Positions 7,546-15,830 of a DNA stretch of 37,842 bases are shown here, one piece after another (position 1 is the stretch's first letter; every line of letters begins with the position of its first letter). The notes below the pieces were generated by a model that saw only the letters and a list, made by a program, of their open reading frames with translations, did not search any database and had not been told where the DNA came from. The position numbers and the translations under genes are program-made. The DNA lies in contig JAFGGC010000007.1 of assembly GCA_016930715.1 (NCBI GenBank), positions 1 through 37,842 on the forward strand, read 5' to 3'. This DNA comes from Endomicrobiales bacterium. Lineage in GTDB: Bacteria > Elusimicrobiota > Endomicrobiia > Endomicrobiales > JAFGGC01.

Positions 7546-9109
7546 TGATACCTTCTTTTTTCAGACTTTGTAGGCACACGCTTATCAGCCGCCTCGTTTC
7601 GGCGTTGTCGGACTCAAGCTTGAGGGACTTCTTGAAGCATTCAAGGGCCCTGCCGTACTGCCCGTCGTGCATATAATAGCTCCCCAGGAGGGACCATTTG
7701 TCGGGCTTGACCTTCAGGACTCCGGACGTTTCGGGTATGCCGAGCTTCAAGGCAAGTTCGCAGAATTCCTCGTAGCGCCTGAACCTCTCCGCGTAGTTGT
7801 TTCTACCTTCGTCAGATTCCCAGAATAGATGGTGTTTTTCGCCAGTTATACCGAATTTATCAGGATTATTGTAGACAAACGTGCCCTTTTCAAGGGTAAA
7901 GAACGACTGGCTGGCCAGTATACTGCTGATGTAAGGCCTTGCCTCGACCAGCAGCTTCAGCGTCTGACCGAAATCTTCCATCGTTTCACCCGGGAAACCG
8001 AACATCACGTTGACCTGGAAATCTATGCCCGCTTCCCTGGTATTCTTGAACACGCTGACCGCTTCTCCGACCTTTACCCTCTTGTTCATCAGGTCCAGTA
8101 CCCTTTGGGAGCCTGATTCCAAGCCGTAGCCGAGCCACACGCATCCCGCCTGTTTCATTTTCTTTAGCAGCTGCGGCGTCATTTTACGGCTTACCGCGGC
8201 CTGCCCGGCCCACGTTATCTTTATCTCCGCTCCGATGAGCAGGTCGCAGAATTGTTCGAGGTTCCCTATGTCCCCGTTAAGCAGCAGACCGTTGAAATAG
8301 AAATACTTGACGTTCGGGAATTCGCCGATATGGCGCCTTATCTGCTCGACCAGCCGTTCTGCGCCCATTCTTCTGTATTTCGGCCAAAAAAGCCTCTCGT
8401 AGCAGAAATGGCACGCGTTTACGCATCCCCGGCTGTCTAAAAGGTCAAGCCTTCCCGGCTGGGCGTATTTTCCCGACAATATGTCATCCCTGAACGGACT
8501 ATAATCCGGAAACGGAAGCGCGTCCAGGTCCTTCTCCGCAGGACCTTCGCCGCTGTCGATGATGGAGCCGTTCCTATCCGTGATAACGCCCGGAACACCT
8601 GAGGCGTCCCTGCCGGCCTCTATCCTTTTCGCTATCTCGTTCAGCGCCATGTCGGCCTCTCCGGCGCAGACGTAATCTATGAACGGCTGCTTCGCGAAAT
8701 CTTCGGCCATCTGGCACCTTGAGGCCTTGTGGCCGAAAAACACCACTGCAACGCCGGGATCATTCTTTTTTATCCTTTTTGCCACTTCATAGCTGAAAAG
8801 AACCGAGGTGGTGTGAGTCGTGAACGCCACAAGCCTGTTACCCTCTCCCAGAATGTTTTCGACGGCCTGGTCTATCCCGCACCGTGAAACTATTTCGTCC
8901 ACGAAAGCCGGATTTTCCCAGAATGAATACATATCCCTGTCGTCCCAGTATTTCCTGTGTTCAGGGACGGCCTCGTGATATATCTTGTTGTTGAGATCAT
9001 GCAATGATACTTCGTGGCCCTGCGACTCCAGATAGGCCTTCATGTATCCAAGGATATAGGGCGGGCAATACCTTACCCACCATGGCGCGTTGATGACCGC
9101 CAGCTTCAA
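7538..9109 (-). CDS. Cobalamin-type radical SAM enzyme with C-terminal TPRs
   Basis: This 523-residue protein has three parts. Residues 1-170 form a Rossmann-like B12-binding domain of the class B methylase/BchE type, starting KLAVINAPWW. The radical SAM core has Cys229, Cys233 and Cys236 in RGCVNACHFC. A C-terminal TPR pair (about 460-515) contains LGSYYMHDGQYGRALECFKKSL. Family members methylate unreactive carbons or phosphinates, or form rings, using cobalamin and SAM. No DxHxxG motif is visible in the cobalamin domain. The start is a TTG within the GT39 stop (TTGA), preceded by AGGAGGAGG. It shares layout and a near-C-terminal block (NNYAERFRRYEEF) with the genes at 18431 and 29636, so the three are paralogs. 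Confidence 0.9.
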   Translation of the reverse strand: MKLAVINAPWWVRYCPPYILGYMKAYLESQGHEVSLHDLNNKIYHEAVPEHRKYWDDRDMYSFWENPAFVDEIVSRCGIDQAVENILGEGNRLVAFTTHTTSVLFSYEVAKRIKKNDPGVAVVFFGHKASRCQMAEDFAKQPFIDYVCAGEADMALNEIAKRIEAGRDASGVPGVITDRNGSIIDSGEGPAEKDLDALPFPDYSPFRDDILSGKYAQPGRLDLLDSRGCVNACHFCYERLFWPKYRRMGAERLVEQIRRHIGEFPNVKYFYFNGLLLNGDIGNLEQFCDLLIGAEIKITWAGQAAVSRKMTPQLLKKMKQAGCVWLGYGLESGSQRVLDLMNKRVKVGEAVSVFKNTREAGIDFQVNVMFGFPGETMEDFGQTLKLLVEARPYISSILASQSFFTLEKGTFVYNNPDKFGITGEKHHLFWESDEGRNNYAERFRRYEEFCELALKLGIPETSGVLKVKPDKWSLLGSYYMHDGQYGRALECFKKSLKLESDNAETRRLISVCLQSLKKEGINA

Positions 9110-10842
9110 CTGCCGCCTCCTCCTTTTGAATAGTTTATGTTTTTAAAAAGATGTATGTTGTTCATGCTGTTATCGTGCTTTTCGTCCCTGTAGCTGTGGA
9201 TAATGCCGCAATATCTAAAGTTCACGTTAAAATAATCATAAAACATGGAGGCCTTTTTTCTAAAATCCGAAGTGTAATCGTCTTTTATTATCAGCCCGCC
9301 CGTCCGCCACCACTGGATCCGGGCAAGCTTCATTTCGCTCATGCCGGGCATGTACTGCCCGTCCAGATAATCGTCGACCAGAACACAACCGTATTCAGTG
9401 AAGTTCCTTGATCCTGACGCGTAAGCGGTCATATTTCCCGTTTCATCGACCGAGAACACGCCCCTATACCATATCTTGATGCCGGTTTTTAAGGAGTATA
9501 AGTCAAAATTACGCAATATGGGCGGATGTCGAAAGGCAGAAAAATACTGCTCGATCTTGAGCGGATCGCCACCCTTGGACAGCTCAAACTCGTGTGTCAA
9601 TTTTGCAAACAATTGCTTGCCTTCTTTTACCGACTCTTTTTCCTGATTCCTGTAATTACCTATGAACTCACCGGGTGGCACATAGTATCTAAGCGTGCTT
9701 TTATGCATTATTTTGGATATTCTCGTATTTTCATCCATCAAAGCATATGCTTGCACGGCCCCCAACACTATTATGGATACTACTAACACTGCCCCGCTCT
9801 TCCATTTAACAAGGCTCTTCAAGCCGCACGCACTTATTATCGCGAAGGCCGGGTGCATCGGGATAAAGTACCTGAAGCATTTCCAGTGCGGCATGAAAAA
9901 TATTACGAGGAATGGAACGGCAATCCAAAATAGAATAACGATTTTATCCTTATCTACCCCTTTAATCAAAAAGGCTGCAAACGAGCCGGCCAATACCAGC
10001 GCGAAAGACGCCGTCAATTGTTCATTGTGCAAAGTATTCAAAAAGTATAGCAGGTTACCCGCTGAAAATATCCCTTCGCCTATTATCTCCGTGAAAGGGT
10101 TAGATAATATGAACAGCATTTTCTTTGAATCGCAATAAAATGGCGCCGTGACGGCCGCAAACACGCACGCGGAAATTAAGATGTTCCTGAGCCTTCCGGC
10201 CGTGCCGTCCTTTGGACCGCGAAGTATCACGTACAAAACATACGACAGGGGCCCGGCAATGAACGCTCCGAAACTCCATTTCACCATCATCGCCCACCCG
10301 CAGCCCAGAGCAAACAAGACTGAATATGCCCTGTTCCCAAAATAGTCAGTCCTCAGCAACAGGTACACGGACATGGCCGTCAGGCCCATAAGCGGGTAAT
10401 CATTGAAATGGTTGTTCAAACCCATCCACGTGGCGGGATACAAGGCAAGGACAATCATCGCCATTATTCCGTTCAAATGTCCTTTTAGTCTTTTCCCTAC
10501 CAAATAAGTAAATATAAAACCCATTCCCATATAAAACCCGTTATGAACGACGTTTGTCAACAACAAATTATTTTTAAACAATACCAGCATAACCGCGGAA
10601 ATAAAATGATACAGCGGCGGGTGGTACCAAAAATGACCGAACGGTTTAAATATTCCGTCCGTCAGCATAATGTAATTGCCGTAAGTCGCGTTGAAATGCA
10701 GGTCCTGCACGCCGCTCAGCTCGAGGAACTCATCTGGATTTGAATAACTTAAAACGACGGTTATTTCGGCGACCATAAGGACTAAAAAAACCGCCAAGAA
10801 AACCGCGTATTCGCTTTTTAGTGTTTTAAGGCATTTTTTCAT
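9106..10842 (-). CDS. GT39/ArnT-like membrane glycosyltransferase
   Basis: This 578-residue integral membrane protein has an N-terminal transmembrane helix (about 12-32) followed by an Asp-Glu pair at 37-38 in a loop (NPDEFLELSG), the place of the catalytic acid in PMT/ArnT enzymes. About ten more hydrophobic helices extend to residue 370. Residues about 380-578 form a soluble, probably periplasmic domain. Such enzymes transfer sugars from polyprenyl-phosphate donors to lipid or protein acceptors on the outer face of the inner membrane. The gene lies between radical SAM genes and is coupled to the cobalamin-type enzyme downstream. The substrate is unknown. Its base composition looks more AT-rich than flanking genes. 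Confidence 0.85.
   Translation of the reverse strand: MKKCLKTLKSEYAVFLAVFLVLMVAEITVVLSYSNPDEFLELSGVQDLHFNATYGNYIMLTDGIFKPFGHFWYHPPLYHFISAVMLVLFKNNLLLTNVVHNGFYMGMGFIFTYLVGKRLKGHLNGIMAMIVLALYPATWMGLNNHFNDYPLMGLTAMSVYLLLRTDYFGNRAYSVLFALGCGWAMMVKWSFGAFIAGPLSYVLYVILRGPKDGTAGRLRNILISACVFAAVTAPFYCDSKKMLFILSNPFTEIIGEGIFSAGNLLYFLNTLHNEQLTASFALVLAGSFAAFLIKGVDKDKIVILFWIAVPFLVIFFMPHWKCFRYFIPMHPAFAIISACGLKSLVKWKSGAVLVVSIIVLGAVQAYALMDENTRISKIMHKSTLRYYVPPGEFIGNYRNQEKESVKEGKQLFAKLTHEFELSKGGDPLKIEQYFSAFRHPPILRNFDLYSLKTGIKIWYRGVFSVDETGNMTAYASGSRNFTEYGCVLVDDYLDGQYMPGMSEMKLARIQWWRTGGLIIKDDYTSDFRKKASMFYDYFNVNFRYCGIIHSYRDEKHDNSMNNIHLFKNINYSKGGGGS
9116..9124 (-). promoter_or_regulatory. Ribosome-binding site that fixes a TTG start
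   Basis: The minus strand reads AGGAGGAGG six bases before the TTG at 9107-9109. These bases also encode the terminal glycines of the GT39 protein. The strong site supports the unusual TTG start and tight coupling of the two genes. Confidence 0.65.
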
Positions 10843-10907
10843 ACTCCACCGCTTCCCTTAACAATAAACCCCTTCTGTCTCGATATTTAGCCAAGTACTT
10901 TCGATTA

Positions 10908-11738
10908 CTACCCTTCCTTGCCATCAACCAACCACACGTATTCGTCGTTCGGGCACACATCGGCTTCGCACGGTGACGGGGCTTCCATCAGCCTGAAATC
11001 CTTATCGAAAATATTGCCTATGGGCTTATGGCTCAAAGGCCCGCACCTCGTTACGGTACCGTCCGCCTTTATGGATGCGTAATGGCAGCCTGCCCTGCAC
11101 AACCTGCCCTTAGTTTTTTTACCCTCAAGATGATGGCTGACGCGGTTCATGTCGCCCAGGAAGGGCTTTATTGCCTCCCTCTCTCTTTCGGTATATGATT
11201 CGGGATACTTCTTGCCCTCATACTCACCCCAGAACGCGGCGAGCGCGAACGTTATTCCGTTCCTTTCGAATTCATCCCTATATTTGAGAATATCCTTCAT
11301 CTGCGGCGGATAAGCAAGATAACATACCCCTCCTCTAAACCCTTTATTCTTCAGTTTCCTTATCTTTTCGATCAATTCCCCGGACTTGGCTTCCAGTGGA
11401 TGAAAATTAATGTCAAAAAATACTCTTTCAGGATTTATTTTTTCACAAATATCGTCAACCGCGCAGGAAAGCTGGCTTGTTATCTTGACAATGTGCTTTT
11501 TGGAAAGATTCTCTATCAACCTGACAAAGTCCGGGTAGATGGACGGCTCCCCGCCAGTTATGCTTATCTGGCATTCACCGTAAAGATCGTACATTCTATC
11601 CCATACTTCGGAAAGTTTATTAATCCCGGGATAAACATTGTGTTTGCCCATCTCCTCCCACTTGCCGTAAAACCAGCAGAACGGGCATCTGAAATTGCAT
11701 TTGTAGTGTATGTCCCATACAAAGGTTATTCTTTCCAT
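10908..11738 (-). CDS. Compact W-D-I family radical SAM enzyme (subgroup I)
   Basis: This 276-residue protein starts almost directly with the radical SAM core. W8-D9-I10 precedes the cluster cysteines 14, 18 and 21 (CNFRCPFC), and GGEP lies at 62-65. The middle carries a YPESYTERE block near 175-185. The C-terminus has a second cysteine region: CRAGCHYASIKADGT, RCGP and CEADVCPN. The last element lacks the third Cys present in most paralogs. It belongs to a family of eight related genes in this window. The stop of DUF5989 lies nine bases upstream, and AAGGCGG serves as ribosome-binding site. The C-terminal cysteines resemble a twitch/SPASM-like auxiliary cluster. Function unknown. Confidence 0.87.
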   Translation of the reverse strand: MERITFVWDIHYKCNFRCPFCWFYGKWEEMGKHNVYPGINKLSEVWDRMYDLYGECQISITGGEPSIYPDFVRLIENLSKKHIVKITSQLSCAVDDICEKINPERVFFDINFHPLEAKSGELIEKIRKLKNKGFRGGVCYLAYPPQMKDILKYRDEFERNGITFALAAFWGEYEGKKYPESYTEREREAIKPFLGDMNRVSHHLEGKKTKGRLCRAGCHYASIKADGTVTRCGPLSHKPIGNIFDKDFRLMEAPSPCEADVCPNDEYVWLVDGKEG

Positions 11739-11747
11739 ATATCCGCC

Positions 11748-11912
11748 TTAGAACAGAACGTATATAAACGGCACTACCGCGCTGCTTTGCGCGAACATTA
11801 TTAGCGCCCCAAAAAGCAGCAGCACCAGGACCATCGGTATGAGCCACCACAGCTTTCTTTCCCACAAAAACTTCATCAGATCTTTAACAATTGCAAAATT
11901 CTTTGAAAGCAT
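11748..11912 (-). CDS. DUF5989-like small membrane protein (54 aa)
   Basis: A short reading frame encodes 54 residues. A charged N-terminus (KDLMKFLWERKLWW) is followed by one transmembrane helix and the C-terminal block FAQSSAVVPFIYVLF. This pattern, W-rich amphipathic start, one helix and FAQ-x-SAV-x-PFIY-x-LF end, is the DUF5989 family as I recall it. Members are often next to SxtJ-type membrane proteins and carbamoyltransferases in glycan or natural-product clusters, but no SxtJ or carbamoyltransferase is seen here. AAGGAGAGG lies just upstream of the ATG. It follows the cobalamin-type gene (stop at 11937) by 24 bases and precedes a compact radical SAM gene by nine. Its role is unknown. 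Confidence 0.85.
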   Translation of the reverse strand: MLSKNFAIVKDLMKFLWERKLWWLIPMVLVLLLFGALIMFAQSSAVVPFIYVLF

Positions 11913-11936
11913 TGACCTCTCCTTATATTGAACCTG

Positions 11937-13391
11937 TTAAAAAAATGTCCAGAAAAAGGCTTTTACAACGCTCGGAACATCGGCGAGCCTGATTCTTTTT
12001 ACTTGATTCCAAAAAGGCTTTAGGCGAAAATAGAAACTCCTTAATGCCTTTTTCTGCAATTTCTTAAGACCGTCGGGGCTTTGTTCCTTGGTGACCCAGA
12101 TCGGCAGTTCGCTGCTGAATGACACGTACGCGTTATACCTTTGCCAAACCGAAGTATCCAGAGCATTGTCCTTCCTGATACCGATATCAAGGCCGTTATT
12201 TCTCAGCTCCTCGAACAAGCAAGAACCAGGATACGGAACGCACACGCTGAACTGCGCCATGTCGATTGGCAGTTTTTTTGAAAATTCTATGGTTTCAAGG
12301 GAATCCGAGCAGCTCTCCCCCGGAAGCCCGAGTATAAAGAGGCCCATCGCGTTAATATTAGTGTGACTCTTTACCGTTTCTATCGCATCTTTGGCATCCT
12401 GAATGGTAATTCTTTTATTCATATCATCCAGAAGACGCTGGACGCCTGTTTCAACGCCAAAATTCATATCCACGCAGCCTGCCGACTCCATCAATCGAAC
12501 GATTTCCTTGTCCATGCCTTTAACATACGCCTCGCACCCCCATCTAAAGCAAAGTTTTTTTCTAATTATCTCATTGCAGATATTAATCACGCGCTGCCTG
12601 TCTATGGTAAAGCTCGAATCCATGAAAAATATGTAGCCCGCGTTATAGTCTTTGATAAGGATCTCAATTTCACTTATAGTCCTGTCAATGGAATTGAACC
12701 TTTGTTTCTGGTTATTATGGACAGCGCAAAAACGGCATCTATTAGAACATCCTCTGGAAGTGAACATATGCCTGCTTGTTTTTCCCTTTTCTTCCGCTCC
12801 CAGCCTGAAATTGCTTATTCCGCCTATGCCGTATCTGTTCTTGTTTACCAGTTCTCGCGCGGGAAAAGGCAACGCGGAAAGATCCTCAATCAATCCATAT
12901 CCTGGCGTCGTGACAACCCTGCCGTTCTCCACGAATGACACGGCCGGAACGGAGCTGAACCCTTTTTTCCTGCCGTGCTGGCGGACTATCTGCAATAAAA
13001 CGTATTCTCCTTCGCCGTGAACGACGATATCGCAGCATTTGTTCAGCAGATACTGCTGAGCATAAATGCTGGCATGAGTATTGCCGTACACTATCAGCGT
13101 TTGAGGCCGTTCTTCCTTCAATTTTCTCCCGAAATCGTAAAGAAAACCGCCGTTTGAAGTAAAAGACGTGAAACCGACAATATCAGGGTTTAGTTCGAGT
13201 ATCCGGGATTTCAGTTCCTTTTCGGATAACTCTTCGGCGAAAGCATCGATAACTCGCACATCATAACCGTTTTCCTTTAGCACCGCGGCCATGTAAAGCA
13301 GGCCCAAGGGCTCGATTTTAGGGACAAACAACGCGCCCCTTCCCAGGGTTGTTTCAAGGTCATGCGGAGGATTTACTAATAATATCTTCAT
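11937..13391 (-). CDS. Cobalamin-type radical SAM enzyme without TPRs
   Basis: This 484-residue protein begins MKILLVNPPHD, the classic start of the B12-binding domain of class B radical SAM enzymes. GEGEY (about 126-130) closes the Rossmann-like part. The radical SAM core has Cys215, Cys219 and Cys222 (RGCSNRCRFC). A GLPGES segment near 360-370 and a basic, aromatic C-terminus follow. It lacks the TPR tail of the three paralogs at 7538, 18431 and 29636, and its composition is AT-richer. Related enzymes include BchE and cobalamin-dependent methylases, but nothing fixes the substrate. It lies between the ABC ATPase (36 bases upstream) and DUF5989. Confidence 0.9.
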   Translation of the reverse strand: MKILLVNPPHDLETTLGRGALFVPKIEPLGLLYMAAVLKENGYDVRVIDAFAEELSEKELKSRILELNPDIVGFTSFTSNGGFLYDFGRKLKEERPQTLIVYGNTHASIYAQQYLLNKCCDIVVHGEGEYVLLQIVRQHGRKKGFSSVPAVSFVENGRVVTTPGYGLIEDLSALPFPARELVNKNRYGIGGISNFRLGAEEKGKTSRHMFTSRGCSNRCRFCAVHNNQKQRFNSIDRTISEIEILIKDYNAGYIFFMDSSFTIDRQRVINICNEIIRKKLCFRWGCEAYVKGMDKEIVRLMESAGCVDMNFGVETGVQRLLDDMNKRITIQDAKDAIETVKSHTNINAMGLFILGLPGESCSDSLETIEFSKKLPIDMAQFSVCVPYPGSCLFEELRNNGLDIGIRKDNALDTSVWQRYNAYVSFSSELPIWVTKEQSPDGLKKLQKKALRSFYFRLKPFWNQVKRIRLADVPSVVKAFFWTFF

Positions 13392-13427
13392 TTCCGTAAT
13401 TAACAGGATATTGAGCCTAAACCGTTG

Positions 13428-14171
13428 TCATTTCCCCACGCTGTTTTCGATGTACAACTTCTCCACGTCTTCGGCATTCCCGAAGGCGATCTGATTGCCT
13501 TTATCTATATATAGCGCCTTTCGGCAGAGCTTCTTTATTTCGCCGCTTATCGAATGGCTGATAAACAGAATGGTATTGCCCTCATTGAGCAGTTTTTCTA
13601 TCGCGGCAAAACATTTTTTTTGAAAAGCAATATCGCCCACCGACAACACCTCGTCAATGAGTATTATGCCCTTGACTGTCTGGATCACGGTGGCGAAGGC
13701 AAGGCGCGCCTTCATCCCGGAAGAAAACTCACTGAGTTTCGCCCCCATAAAAGCGCCGACCCCCGAAAAATCCACTATTTCAGGGAGTATCTTGTCTACT
13801 TCCTTCCTTGAAATACCGTGCAAGGCGCTGTAAAGGTACACGTTCTCCAGGGCTGTGAACCTCGGGTTGAACCCTAGGCCCAGCTCGAAAATGCAGGACA
13901 CTTCGTCCCTTACATCGCAGGTCCCGGTAGTCGGGGACATTATCCCCCCCAGTATCCTGAACAACGTCGTCTTTCCCGACCCGTTGGGCCCGATGACGGC
14001 TATCATCTCGCCTTTGTTGGCGTAAAGGCTGATGTCTTTAAGCGCCCACAGCTCCACCTTCGGGTATTCGCCGCTGAGCGTGTGCCTGATTGAGGAAAAA
14101 AGCGTCTGCCTCTCCCTTGAGCCGATATTGAACTTTTTCGAGATATTTCTGGCCTCTACCACCGGTTTCAT
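13428..14171 (-). CDS. ABC transporter ATPase (Wzt/TagH/KpsT type)
   Basis: The 247-residue nucleotide-binding protein has Walker A GPNGSGKT at 61-68, an ABC signature region with EFSSGMKARLAF, Walker B GIILIDEVLSVGD and the switch His in FISHS. GEMIAVIGPNGSGKTTLFRILGG and GLGFNPRFTALENVYLY are characteristic of ATPases that export polysaccharides or teichoic acids. At this length it lacks the C-terminal carbohydrate-binding domain of Wzt proteins, so it resembles KpsT-type ATPases. It follows its permease almost directly. The substrate is likely a lipid-linked or reducing-end-anchored glycan, though other exported molecules are possible. Confidence 0.92.
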   Translation of the reverse strand: MKPVVEARNISKKFNIGSRERQTLFSSIRHTLSGEYPKVELWALKDISLYANKGEMIAVIGPNGSGKTTLFRILGGIMSPTTGTCDVRDEVSCIFELGLGFNPRFTALENVYLYSALHGISRKEVDKILPEIVDFSGVGAFMGAKLSEFSSGMKARLAFATVIQTVKGIILIDEVLSVGDIAFQKKCFAAIEKLLNEGNTILFISHSISGEIKKLCRKALYIDKGNQIAFGNAEDVEKLYIENSVGK

Positions 14172-14172
14172 T

Positions 14173-14949
14173 TCACAGCCTCTCCACGAATAGACCTTCG
14201 CTTCTTCTGAATATTACTATTCCGGTTATCAACAGGACCGACGAAAGCGCGAAAACATAAATCAAACCGGGCATCGCGGGATACTGGCCATCAATCAGTA
14301 TGTCCCGGCTCGCCTTTATTATATGCGTCATTGGGTTCAGGAGTATTATTTTCTGCCTGCCGGGGGAAAGCATGTCCATCGAATAGAATATGGGGGTGAG
14401 AAAAAGTCCGACGTTCATCAGTATTCCCCAAATCCTTGCTATATCCAGGAGATACACGCCTATCGTCGTAAGTATGAAAGACAGGGAGATCACCAGGTAG
14501 AGCGTCAGAATGACGATAGGAATTATCAGGACCGCTTTCGGGGTAACGCTTCCTTTCACCAGCAACCAGAATACCATTAGAACCACCAGCTCAAGCAGAT
14601 GTATGTATAACGAGGACAGCGCGGAGCTGATCACAAGAATGCTTTTCGGGAAGTTTATGCTCTTGACGTAATTTTCGTGCCTGAACACGCATGTTATGGA
14701 AGCCGTCGTGGCCGCCGAAAAGAAATTCCAGTGCACGAACCCTATTATAAGGTAAAGCGCGAAATTATTGATCTGCGGCCCCATCCACTTCACGAAGAGA
14801 TTGTACAGGACAATAAAGTATATCAGCGGATGCAGCAGCGTCCATAAAAATCCCAGGAACGTGCCCTGGTCGCGCAGCTTGAAATCCGCGTTCACAAGCG
14901 CGCTCATCATTATCCAGGACCTGGTTAGTGGTTTCAGTTTCTTTTTCAT
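14173..14949 (-). CDS. ABC-2 type permease (Wzm/TagG/KpsM type)
   Basis: This 258-residue membrane protein has six hydrophobic helices. It contains the ABC-2 elements FLWTLLHPLIYFIVLYNLF near residues 33-51, LTPIFYSMDML near 187-197 and LLNPMTHIIKASRDIL near 204-219, hallmarks of polysaccharide-export permeases. It makes the membrane part of the exporter with the ATPase one base downstream of its stop. Its ATG overlaps the stop of the radical SAM gene at 14946 (ATGA), so the exporter is translationally coupled to a radical SAM enzyme. This joins transport to the enzymatic cluster. Confidence 0.92.
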   Translation of the reverse strand: MKKKLKPLTRSWIMMSALVNADFKLRDQGTFLGFLWTLLHPLIYFIVLYNLFVKWMGPQINNFALYLIIGFVHWNFFSAATTASITCVFRHENYVKSINFPKSILVISSALSSLYIHLLELVVLMVFWLLVKGSVTPKAVLIIPIVILTLYLVISLSFILTTIGVYLLDIARIWGILMNVGLFLTPIFYSMDMLSPGRQKIILLNPMTHIIKASRDILIDGQYPAMPGLIYVFALSSVLLITGIVIFRRSEGLFVERL

Positions 14950-15797
14950 ATGGTCGTCACAATGTCATTCTTTTCGAGTAAAAACGCCCATTCGTTGCAC
15001 GGGCAAACCTCGGAATCGCACTGCGCAGGCTCTTTAAGTAGTTTGAAATCTCCGCTAAAGATATTGCCAAGAATTGATTTCGACGAGTTCGACCCGCCGC
15101 ACCTGCGCACGGACCCGTCAGGGCTGATAACCCCGTAAATCCTGCCGGCGTTGCATAGCTTACCCCTCGGATCGAACGCCTCTGTCTGGAAATATTCGCC
15201 TCCCCTGTTGCCCAAGTGCGGGAATATCGCAGCCTTTTCCTGTTCGGAATAGCTTTCGGGGTACCGCCTGCCTTCGTACGTCCCGAAGAAGGATTGAACC
15301 GTCAGGGACAGCCCGTTCTTTTCGAACAACTCTCTGTAGAAAGAAAGTTTTCCGATGAGCGGCGGCCAGGCAAGGAACGTTATACACTTCATTAACCCGG
15401 CCTCCTTAAGCATCAGCGCTTTATTAATGAATGCGTCAACATCGGCCGCAAGCGGATGGAAAGAAGGATTTATGCAAACTCTGTCGCGTTTTTTAGGATC
15501 TATCAATTCGTTCACATCGGCAGAAAGGTTTGTTATGACCATAAGTTCATGCAAACCGCTGATCTCTGAAATAAATTCAGCAAATCCTGGATATGTTAAG
15601 GGCTCTCCTCCCGTAACCGCTATCTTAACCTTGCCGTATTTATCGTAGATCAAGCGCCAGGCCTTCATAAGCGCATCTTTCCCGGGGTAGAAATTTTTTG
15701 TCTTAAGTTCATCCCATTTGCCGTCGAACCAGCAGTAAGGGCAACGGTAGTTGCAATCCAGATGTATGTCCCAGTTAAATGATACTTGCGGAGCCAT
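14946..15797 (-). CDS. Compact W-D-I family radical SAM enzyme (subgroup I)
   Basis: This 283-residue paralog has W9-D10-I11 before Cys15, Cys19 and Cys22 (CNYRCPYC), then WFDGKWDE and GGEPLTYPGF. A RYPESYSEQE block lies in the middle. The C-terminal cysteines are CNAGRIYGVISPDGS, RCGG and a complete C-x4-C-x-C (CDSEVCPC), followed by NEWAFLLE. The tail arrangement is closest to the gene at 23284. The C-terminal cysteines probably hold an auxiliary iron-sulfur cluster of the twitch/SPASM kind. Its stop codon is shared with the start of the exporter permease, and it follows a SPASM gene by 33 bases. Substrate unknown. Confidence 0.88.
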   Translation of the reverse strand: MAPQVSFNWDIHLDCNYRCPYCWFDGKWDELKTKNFYPGKDALMKAWRLIYDKYGKVKIAVTGGEPLTYPGFAEFISEISGLHELMVITNLSADVNELIDPKKRDRVCINPSFHPLAADVDAFINKALMLKEAGLMKCITFLAWPPLIGKLSFYRELFEKNGLSLTVQSFFGTYEGRRYPESYSEQEKAAIFPHLGNRGGEYFQTEAFDPRGKLCNAGRIYGVISPDGSVRRCGGSNSSKSILGNIFSGDFKLLKEPAQCDSEVCPCNEWAFLLEKNDIVTTI

Positions 15798-15830
15798 TAC
15801 AATTTCTCTTTTCAGAATATTAGCTGCCTT

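Noticed and set aside
10843-10907. Gap tested for a precursor peptide or regulator
   Set aside because: The 65 bases hold no start codon with a supporting ribosome-binding site and no strong hairpin with a T-run.
13428-14949. Reading the exporter as a teichoic-acid TagGH pair
   Set aside because: The ATPase and permease would fit TagGH by sequence type, but the rest of the window suggests a Gram-negative envelope. The general polysaccharide-exporter label is safer.
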